Origin: an uncultured Rhodospirillales bacterium
GTDB taxonomy: Bacteria; Pseudomonadota; Alphaproteobacteria; Acetobacterales; Acetobacteraceae
Reading direction: 5' to 3'
Assembly: GCA_903904805.1 (NCBI GenBank)
Contig: CAIVDX010000692.1
Coordinates: forward strand, 1 to 11,547
Length of the DNA: 11,547 nucleotides
Numbering within the stretch: the stretch's first letter is position 1; every line of letters begins with the position of its first letter. The position numbers were made by a program, and so were the translations under genes. The notes under the pieces were generated by a model. The model was given only the letters and a program-made list of their open reading frames with translations. It did not search any database and had not been told where the DNA came from. Shown here piece after piece: positions 6,237-11,547 of this stretch.

Positions 6237-6265
6237 ACTATCGGCGCGCGGATCACCGCATGCAA
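6237..6265 (-). promoter_or_regulatory. Possible promoter of the DUF6311 gene
   Basis: On the minus strand TTGCAT (6260-6265) and GATAGT (6237-6242) are 17 nt apart in the gap between the carboxymuconolactone decarboxylase-like gene and the DUF6311 gene. Both boxes are imperfect and the spacer is very GC-rich, so this is only a candidate; read-through from upstream is equally possible because no terminator with a T-tract is visible in the gap. Confidence 0.25.
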
Positions 6266-6312
6266 TCCGACGCGCCGCGTCAGGCAAGTGGCCCCATCAT
6301 GTCGGAGATGAT

Positions 6313-6831
6313 CTACTCAACATCAATGTCCAGCGCCTGCACCACGCGCACATGCATGTTGTAGGACGCCACCAGCACCGATAGCTCCACCCGCGCGCGA
6401 TCGCCGAAAAACGGCACCAGCGCGTCATGCACCGCCACAGGCACCCGCACCGCCAGCGTCATCGCATCCGCATAGGCCAACGCCGCCCGCTCGGCCGGGC
6501 TCAGCGTGGTCATCGCCGGCCAGTCCGCCAGCCCCGCGCACTCCGCGGCACTCACCCCCTCCGCCTCGGCCATCAGGGGAACGTGCTGCTTCAGCACATA
6601 CGCGGTGCCCGTCAGATGCGCCACGCGCACGATCACCAGTTCGCGCAGCCGCCCAGACAGATATGTGCCGGTGCGCAGCGCGCTGATATGGTTCAGCCAG
6701 GTCTCCGCCACCGCCGGGCTGTGCAGCAGCACCTTGTAGAGCTTGAGCAACGACCCCCGGCCCGCCCGAATGCGCTGCACCAGCGGCGCGATCTCGCTGG
6801 TCTCGCCTTCAACATAGCGAACCCGCGTCAT
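6313..6831 (-). CDS. Carboxymuconolactone decarboxylase (AhpD-fold) family protein without the CxxC
   Basis: A 172-residue all-helical protein of the CMD/AhpD-like family. The core helix pair is residues about 57-95 (YLSGRLRELVIVRVAHLTG...KQHVPLMAEAEGVS), followed by the typical ERAALAYADAMTL segment. AhpD enzymes use a Glu, two Cys (CxxC) and a His at relative spacing 0, 12, 15 and 19; here E64 and H83 are kept but the cysteine positions are T76 and V79, so peroxidase/disulfide reductase activity is unlikely. Members of this kind are often annotated near oxidoreductases; the substrate is unknown. Its ATG directly follows the TGA of the flavin monooxygenase gene with no gap, so the two are translationally coupled and may act on the same compound. 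Confidence 0.85.
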   Translation of the reverse strand: MTRVRYVEGETSEIAPLVQRIRAGRGSLLKLYKVLLHSPAVAETWLNHISALRTGTYLSGRLRELVIVRVAHLTGTAYVLKQHVPLMAEAEGVSAAECAGLADWPAMTTLSPAERAALAYADAMTLAVRVPVAVHDALVPFFGDRARVELSVLVASYNMHVRVVQALDIDVE

Positions 6832-7887
6832 TCAGGCCTCGGTGAAATGCGGCATCACCTCGGCGGCGAACAGCCGCATCGAGGCCTGCGCGAGCCCGAC
6901 ATCAAGATCGGAGAAATTGATCTGCACCGAGGCATGCTCGAACGGCCCATACACCTCGCGCGCCCGCGCGATCGCCGCGCGGATCTCCGCCGGCGTGCCG
7001 ATCCAGGCCCCACCGCCCTCGATCTGCGCCTCCAGGGTGATCTTCTGCCGCATCGCGGCCTTCTTGTCGTAGCCAGGATAATCCTTCGAGGCCAACCCCT
7101 CCGCCCACGGCGCCGTCGCGGCCGACAATGCAGCGAAATAATTGTTGAACGGCTGCCGCGCCACATCGCGCGCACGGTGGCCGTCCGCATCGCAGAACAT
7201 GTGGAACGCCAGCATCACCTCGCCGTCGCCCGGATGCCCCGCCTGCCGCCAGCAATCGCGATAGATCTCGATCAGCTCACGAATCTTCGGGCTGATCGGG
7301 ATCGCCATCAACAGATGCCCGTTGCGCCCCGCATATTCGAAACTCTCCTGCGTCTGCGTCGCCGCCACATAGAATCGCGGCCGCGGCAGCTGCGTCGGCC
7401 TGGGCAGCGACGTCACGCCCTCGAAACTATGGAACTGCCCCGCCGAACTCACATTCTCCTGTTCCAGCAACAGCGCGATCTGCTCCATCCCCTCGCGATA
7501 CCGGGCGATCGACTCGTCGAGCGACACGCCGAAATGCCGGAACTCATGCGGCAGAAACGCCCGCGCCATCCCCACATCGAGCCGCCCATTGCTCAACCCG
7601 TCCAGCATCGCAATCTCGCCCGCCTGCTTCAGCGGATGCCCGAACACCGGCAAAATCGCCCCGGTGATCATGCGCATCCTTTTCGTCCGCTGCGACAGCG
7701 CCGCGAGAAACACCACCGGATTGGGGCTGTAGCCGCCATAAGGATGGAAATAATGCTCGACGATCCGGGCATGGGTGAATCCCAGTCCCTCCGCCTCGGC
7801 GGCGATATCGAGGCTCTCGGCGTAATATTGCGCCGCCGATTTTTGCTCCGGCGAAACCTCGGGAAAGAACTGCACGCCGAACTTCAT
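6832..7887 (-). CDS. LLM class flavin-dependent oxidoreductase (luciferase-like monooxygenase)
   Basis: A 351-residue cytoplasmic TIM-barrel enzyme of the bacterial luciferase family, which uses reduced FMN and oxygen to hydroxylate or cleave small organic substrates. Seen: N-terminal strand MKFGVQFFPE; the ARIVEHYFHPYGGYSPNP block at 40-57; the family motif GRLDVGMARAFLPHEFRHFGV at 101-121; a following SLDESIARYREGMEQI helix. Length is usual for the family. The ATG is preceded by GGGAG at about 7 nt. No flavin reductase partner is in the window, so reduced flavin must come from elsewhere, or the enzyme may be dehydrogenase-like. It sits between a secreted binding protein and the CMD-like protein, suggesting a small uptake/catabolism set; the substrate cannot be read from sequence. 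Confidence 0.9.
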   Translation of the reverse strand: MKFGVQFFPEVSPEQKSAAQYYAESLDIAAEAEGLGFTHARIVEHYFHPYGGYSPNPVVFLAALSQRTKRMRMITGAILPVFGHPLKQAGEIAMLDGLSNGRLDVGMARAFLPHEFRHFGVSLDESIARYREGMEQIALLLEQENVSSAGQFHSFEGVTSLPRPTQLPRPRFYVAATQTQESFEYAGRNGHLLMAIPISPKIRELIEIYRDCWRQAGHPGDGEVMLAFHMFCDADGHRARDVARQPFNNYFAALSAATAPWAEGLASKDYPGYDKKAAMRQKITLEAQIEGGGAWIGTPAEIRAAIARAREVYGPFEHASVQINFSDLDVGLAQASMRLFAAEVMPHFTEA

Positions 7888-7914
7888 GGAACACTCCCAA
7901 CGCAGAAACGAGCC

Positions 7915-7937
7915 CTTCTTTTTTTGAGAAAAAGAAG
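7915..7937 (+). repeat. Palindromic T-rich/A-rich repeat, copy 1 (intergenic)
   Basis: CTTCTTTTT (7915-7923) and AAAAAGAAG (7929-7937) form a perfect 9-bp hairpin with loop TTGAG, followed by CAAAAC. It lies in the 67-nt gap between the binding protein and the monooxygenase genes. It is closely similar to copy 2 at 9115-9135 but points the opposite way. It might act as a weak transcriptional pause, mRNA stabiliser or mobile short repeat; it is not a classic GC-rich terminator. Confidence 0.7.
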
Positions 7938-7954
7938 CAAAACCCGGTGAATGG

Positions 7955-9166
7955 TCACAGCGGCGCGCCGCCGGGTTTGGTGATCACCACCCAGCTTTCC
8001 GTCGCCCCGTCCCAGCGCACAACGAGCGTGCTGGATTGATCCAGGCCGCGCTGGGGAACTTTCTCGAAATTGTAGATCCCGCTCACACCGGCGAAATCCG
8101 TCTGCGCGGCCAGGTAGGCCCGCAGCTTCGGCGCCGTCACATCCGGCCCCAGCGCGCGCAGCGCCGCCACCACGATCCGGCCCGGGTCCCACACATGTGC
8201 CGCCATCGCATCGATCGGCAGCTTCGCCTTGTTCAACGCCGCGTAGAAGGCCTGCTGCGCCGCCTCCACCCGCGGGTCATATTGCTGCAGCCCCTCATGC
8301 GGCGGAAACAGCGGCGAGGTGATCATCAGATTTTTCGGCAAAAACGACGCATATTGCTGCAACTGCACCAAGGTGATGTTCGCGGTGAACACCGGCACAT
8401 CCAGCCCCGACTGCGCCAGGCTCTTGAACACCGTGCCCACCGGTGAGCCCGTGGTCCACACGAACAGCGCCTGCGGCTTGCCCGAGGTGACCCGCTCCAG
8501 CTGCGCGCTCACACTCACATCGGTCATGTTGAACCGAACATTCTCCACAAACTGGAACCCGGCATTCTCCGGCCGCGCCAGCAGCACGCTCATATTGTTC
8601 TGGAAATCCTGCCCCGAGGCGTCCGAGCTGGAAATCGCCGCGATGCGCGTCAGCCCCTTGCCCCGCAAATATGCCAGGCCGGCGGCCAGCAGATCCAACG
8701 TCGAGGTGTCCGAGGAATACATATAGCTGCCCGGCACCGGATGCACCGCCGGCGACAGGCAGTAATCCACCGGCCCGTTCGCCAGCAAAGGCGCGGTGGC
8801 ATTGCACATTGCCACCAGTGCGGAGCCGAGAATCACCGGCGGCTTGGTCAGGATCGCATCGCGCGTCAGCTGCACCGACACCTGCGGGCTGCTCTGGTCA
8901 TCGATGAAATCCAGCTTCAGCGTCTTGCCGTTGATCCCGCCTTCCTCATTGACGGTGCTCTCCAGCACCTTCAACACATCCACCCCGCTGATACCCAAGA
9001 ACGCCGCCCCACCCGACAGCGGCATGATCACCGGAATATGAAGCTCATCTGCCTTCGCCGTCAGGGCTGAGAGGAGTCCGACACACAGCACCAGAATGCC
9101 AAAAGTCTTTTGCGTCTTCTTTTCAAAAAAGAAGAATCGTCGCTTGGCCGTCCGGCTGCCTGTCAT
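7955..9166 (-). CDS. ABC transporter substrate-binding protein, branched-chain amino acid (Leu/Ile/Val) type
   Basis: A 403-residue exported periplasmic binding protein (Peripla_BP_6 type). The signal peptide has a long basic n-region (about 1-22), a hydrophobic core FGILVLCVGLLSAL, and a likely signal peptidase site after AKA at 39. The mature part starts ELHIPVIMPLSGGAAFLG, the usual first strand and ligand-loop of this family; NEEGGINGKTLKLDFIDDQSSP at about 73-94 and the late GVSGIYNFEK segment are also typical. The ligand is unknown; the family binds amino acids, amides and aromatic acids. No permease or ATPase gene is in the window. The ATG lies only 3 nt after the stop of the upstream gene and has no good ribosome site, so coupling is likely. 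Residues 11-17 (FFFFEKK) are encoded by repeat copy 2. Confidence 0.9.
   Translation of the reverse strand: MTGSRTAKRRFFFFEKKTQKTFGILVLCVGLLSALTAKADELHIPVIMPLSGGAAFLGISGVDVLKVLESTVNEEGGINGKTLKLDFIDDQSSPQVSVQLTRDAILTKPPVILGSALVAMCNATAPLLANGPVDYCLSPAVHPVPGSYMYSSDTSTLDLLAAGLAYLRGKGLTRIAAISSSDASGQDFQNNMSVLLARPENAGFQFVENVRFNMTDVSVSAQLERVTSGKPQALFVWTTGSPVGTVFKSLAQSGLDVPVFTANITLVQLQQYASFLPKNLMITSPLFPPHEGLQQYDPRVEAAQQAFYAALNKAKLPIDAMAAHVWDPGRIVVAALRALGPDVTAPKLRAYLAAQTDFAGVSGIYNFEKVPQRGLDQSSTLVVRWDGATESWVVITKPGGAPL
9115..9135 (-). repeat. Palindromic T-rich/A-rich repeat, copy 2 (inside the binding-protein gene)
   Basis: On the minus strand TCTTCTTTT (9135-9127) and AAAAGAAGA (9123-9115) form a perfect 9-bp hairpin with a 3-nt loop, followed by CGCAAAAGAC. 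It shares CTTCTTTTTTxGA...AAAAGAAG and the following GCAAAA with copy 1. It lies in frame within the signal-peptide n-region of the binding protein. I recall similar hairpins, and FFFFEKK-like peptides, as common in Acetobacteraceae genomes, but cannot verify this here. Confidence 0.7.
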
Positions 9167-9169
9167 GCG

Positions 9170-11041
9170 CTAAAACCCAAACATGTGATCAAGCGAGAAC
9201 CGCCCGTCCTGCGCCATCAGGCCATGGTATCCAAACAGACGGCAAGTGGTATCGCGCACCAAAAGCCAGCCGCGCGGCCCCGCCTGGCGCAACGCCGCCG
9301 CCCCGAACATCTCCTCGGTGTGGATCAGCGCCGAGCCCGAACAGGCGATGGCGACGGTCTTCTCCGCCACCACCTCGCCGTTGCCGTCATGCAGCATCAG
9401 CCGCGTTTCGCTGCGCGGGTGCCAGGCCGCCGAGGCCGGGTAGATCAGATGCGTGAAGGCCGGAGTGCCCACCTCGCCCAGCCGCAGGAACAGCCGTGTC
9501 GACAGCCCCGGCGGCGCGCCACGATAGGATTGCGGCTCGCCGCGGAAGGTCACCGGCGTGTTGTAGATATGCGCCCCGAAGCTGCTCTCCGCGGCGTGCC
9601 CGCTCGCCACGTCCTCATAGCGCACCAGCGTGTGCAGCCAGCCATCCGCCCCGCCCCCGTCGCGGAAATCATAGACCAGCTCGGCATGGCCGATCTCCAC
9701 GTCGGCAACCTCCAGCGCCAGATCATGGTCGCGCGGCAGCCGGCCGAGGAAATGCTCGGCCTGCTTCACCCCATGCAGGTCGAACACATCCAGCCGCACC
9801 GGCAGATCCGCCTGGCCCACCGCCATCGGCGTCGGCTGGATGATGGTGCGAAAGCGCGATCGCGGCAGCACCGGAAACGGCAGCAGATAGCCGCGGCCAA
9901 GCGGCGCCGGCATCGCCGCGATCGCCGGATCAGGGCTGAGATCGGCCCGCTCCACATTCACATGCGCGATGCGCGTGCGCCCCTCGCGCACGATCTCGTA
10001 GCGCGGCCGCACCAGATGCCGCCCCGCCCGCAGCTCGATCTGAGCCGGCCAGTGCAGCCCGGGCAGCAGCTCCGCCACATCCAGCGCCCGCGTGGCGAAC
10101 GGCCCGATCGACTCGGCGAGCGCCACCGGCGCCTCAGCTCCCATGCGATCCAGCGCGATCGCCCCGGCCGGGATCGCCGTGGCGTGGCTGTTCTGCAGCC
10201 ACAATGTCACCCGCTCATCCGCCCGCGGCGCCGGCAGCCCGGCATAGCGATCCGACGGCCAGGCATTCGCATCATGCGTGCAGGACAGGCTCGCCCCATT
10301 GCCCGATGAGAAAATATCCACCGCATATTTCACCACATCATGCCCGGCGACACCGACGGCATGGATGAACAGCTGCCCGGTGAATTCCGGCAGACCAAAG
10401 CGCGCCCGCACCTCCGCAGAATCGATGCGGATGCCGCCCTGCCCGGCCACCACATTCTCCTCCCAGGTCGCCAGCACCGCGCCGGCCTCGTCGAACAGAC
10501 GCAGCCACAGCTTCACATCCTGCGCGCCATAGGCGCTCCAGTAGTTCGCCGTCACCAGCCGCGTGGAGAGCCCCTCCGCGTCGCGGAAAAACGCGAAATT
10601 GGTCGCATAGTTCAGCGGATCGAGGGCGCGGCGATGATTGGTCTGCAACCCCTCGGGCAGCCGCGCCTCATCCAGGCTCGCCACCACGCAGCCCGGCGGC
10701 AGCAAATGCCGAATGCGCCCCAAAATCGCCGCCGCATCGAACGAGGCCACCAGCAGCGAGGCCGCCCCCGTCTGCGGCAGATCGGTCAACGGCCGCGCGA
10801 TATGGCCCAGACGCTCCGCCCCGAAATCCGCCGCATCCTGCACCAGCACCCCGGCGATTTCCGGCCCGGTCGGGTGCATCACGAACAGCGCCGAGGCGAT
10901 GTCATCCACATCCAGCACCCACACCGGGCCTGGCAGCCGCTCATAGAGCCGCCCGATCGCCTCGGCCGCCAGCGGATGCGCCAGCGCCTTGTAGATCACA
11001 TTGCCGCCGCGGCGGTTGTCGAAGGTCTGAATCTGCAGCAA
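9170..11041 (-). CDS. Conserved-looking hypothetical protein (623 aa)
   Basis: Not recognised. A long, soluble protein without signal peptide or membrane segments. Residues about 1-145 look like an alpha/beta domain (VWVLDVDDI; ASLLVASFDAAAILGRI; GCVVASLDEARLP); about 165-260 like a beta-rich domain (ANYWSAYGAQDVKLWLRLFD; GQLFIHAVGV); the rest has repeated strand-like stretches with Arg, His and Tyr. It ends in DHMFGF. The start is TTG at 11041, supported by AGGAGA 9 nt upstream; no in-frame ATG is nearby. It is downstream of the ELM1-family gene by 26 nt and 3 nt upstream of the binding-protein gene, so it belongs to the same transcript. Uniform codon use and no frame break argue for a real gene; the 399-residue plus-strand frame over it is Arg/His/Pro-rich and is a shadow. 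Confidence 0.8.
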   Translation of the reverse strand: MLQIQTFDNRRGGNVIYKALAHPLAAEAIGRLYERLPGPVWVLDVDDIASALFVMHPTGPEIAGVLVQDAADFGAERLGHIARPLTDLPQTGAASLLVASFDAAAILGRIRHLLPPGCVVASLDEARLPEGLQTNHRRALDPLNYATNFAFFRDAEGLSTRLVTANYWSAYGAQDVKLWLRLFDEAGAVLATWEENVVAGQGGIRIDSAEVRARFGLPEFTGQLFIHAVGVAGHDVVKYAVDIFSSGNGASLSCTHDANAWPSDRYAGLPAPRADERVTLWLQNSHATAIPAGAIALDRMGAEAPVALAESIGPFATRALDVAELLPGLHWPAQIELRAGRHLVRPRYEIVREGRTRIAHVNVERADLSPDPAIAAMPAPLGRGYLLPFPVLPRSRFRTIIQPTPMAVGQADLPVRLDVFDLHGVKQAEHFLGRLPRDHDLALEVADVEIGHAELVYDFRDGGGADGWLHTLVRYEDVASGHAAESSFGAHIYNTPVTFRGEPQSYRGAPPGLSTRLFLRLGEVGTPAFTHLIYPASAAWHPRSETRLMLHDGNGEVVAEKTVAIACSGSALIHTEEMFGAAALRQAGPRGWLLVRDTTCRLFGYHGLMAQDGRFSLDHMFGF

Positions 11042-11050
11042 CGAAAAATC

Positions 11051-11056
11051 TCTCCT
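11051..11056 (-). promoter_or_regulatory. Ribosome binding site supporting a TTG start
   Basis: AGGAGA on the minus strand, 9 nt before TTG at 11041-11039. It is the main reason for accepting the unusual TTG start of the 623-residue protein. Confidence 0.6.
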
Positions 11057-11067
11057 GATCGTCCGGC

Positions 11068-11547
11068 CTAGAAGCCCAACCGCCGACGCATCTCATCGGC
11101 CGCCATCTGCGTATCGTCGAGCGGCGCGCACGGCCAGTCCTGCAGCCGCCCGTCGAACCAGCGCACCCGCCCCTCGGCGAGCAGCCCGTCGAGAAACTCG
11201 CCGATCCGGCGCGACCGGCCCGGCAATCTCGCTAGCATCACCGGGGCCGCTGTGGCCACGGCCTCCGACACCATCGAGACACTGTCCATCGTCACCAGAA
11301 TGGCGTCGGCGAGCCCGAGCAGCCCGAAATATGGGTTCTCACCCTCGAAATCCCAGCAATAGCCGCCCGCGCCGACCACCGCCTCGGCCAGCACCGCCCG
11401 CGCCGCCGGATCGGTGCGGCGTGAGGGCGTGAGCGCGATCCCCACCCCCGCCCGCCCCAGCGCCGCCAGCTGCCCCGCCAGCTCGGTGGCGACCGGCAGA
11501 TCCAGCCGAAACCGCCCATTGCTGCCGCCCACCAGCACCGCCACCAG
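11068..11547 (-). CDS. ELM1-family (mitochondrial fission ELM1-like) protein, C-terminal half
   Basis: The frame is open to the right window edge, so only the last 160 or so residues are present; family members are usually about 300 or more residues. Seen: VLVGGSNGRFRL, GVGIALTPSRRT, NPYFGLLGLADAILVTMDSVSMVSEAVATAAPV, blocks that I associate with bacterial ELM1 (formerly DUF1022) proteins. The pattern resembles the C-terminal Rossmann half of GT-B glycosyltransferases, where the DSVSMVSEA segment would contact a nucleotide-sugar (inference). The GTG near the edge is internal, preceded by further open codons, and not the true start. It is the first visible gene of the minus-strand cluster. Confidence 0.85.
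   Translation of the reverse strand: MVAVLVGGSNGRFRLDLPVATELAGQLAALGRAGVGIALTPSRRTDPAARAVLAEAVVGAGGYCWDFEGENPYFGLLGLADAILVTMDSVSMVSEAVATAAPVMLARLPGRSRRIGEFLDGLLAEGRVRWFDGRLQDWPCAPLDDTQMAADEMRRRLGF

Noticed and set aside
6270..6282. GACGC/GCGTC hairpin between the CMD-like and DUF6311 genes as a terminator
   Set aside because: Five-bp stem without a T-tract on either strand; probably chance in GC-rich DNA.
6427..7950. Plus-strand open frame of 507 codons
   Set aside because: Arg/His/Pro-rich translation antisense to the CMD-like and flavin monooxygenase genes, typical of shadows in GC-rich DNA.
9110..10309. Plus-strand open frame of 399 codons
   Set aside because: Arg/His/Pro-rich and antisense to the binding-protein start and the 623-residue gene; no ribosome site or domain.

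Overview
The window is GC-rich DNA with alphaproteobacterial character. The gene families (a DUF6311 membrane protein, a bacterial ELM1-family protein, branched-chain-type solute-binding protein) and a characteristic T-rich/A-rich hairpin repeat suggest Acetobacteraceae or a relative. That placement is inference; no rRNA or other marker gene is present.

Left part, 1-4448: the right-hand end of an integrated mobile element, either a temperate phage or an integrative genomic island. All genes are on the + strand and tightly packed. Five junctions are stop/start overlaps of 4 nt (GTGA or ATGA), although for the PP-loop gene an internal ATG with a Shine-Dalgarno site is preferred. In order: the tail of an unidentified gene, two small unknown proteins, a PP-loop PAPS-reductase-family protein, then a strong AT-rich promoter whose -10 box sits inside an inverted repeat. 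That promoter heads a second run: three small unknown proteins (one with eight cysteines), an excisionase-like helix-turn-helix protein, and a tyrosine integrase that overlaps the excisionase gene by 196 nt in another frame.

Junction, 4230-4473: after the integrase lie short repeated TCCGGTTT-type motifs (possible arm sites). They are followed by the 3' half of a tRNA gene with anticodon CAC (Val), running from the anticodon arm to the CCA end and lacking the 5' half. This is the expected attachment-site remnant (attR), so the element probably extends left beyond the window to an intact tRNA-Val(CAC).

Right part, 4474-11547: chromosomal genes, all on the - strand. Read in transcription order (right to left): an ELM1-family protein cut by the window edge, a 623-residue unknown protein with a TTG start and good ribosome binding site, a secreted Leu/Ile/Val-type solute-binding protein, a luciferase-like flavin monooxygenase, a carboxymuconolactone decarboxylase/AhpD-fold protein lacking the catalytic cysteines, and, after a gap of about 100 nt, a DUF6311 polytopic membrane protein. 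Gaps in the first five are 26, 3, 67 and 0 nt, so they may be one transcript. No ABC permease or ATPase accompanies the binding protein. Two copies of a palindromic T-rich/A-rich repeat flank the binding-protein gene in opposite orientations; one of them is inside the reading frame and encodes part of the signal peptide.

No rRNA, CRISPR array or insertion sequence is visible, and I see no recognisable defence system.
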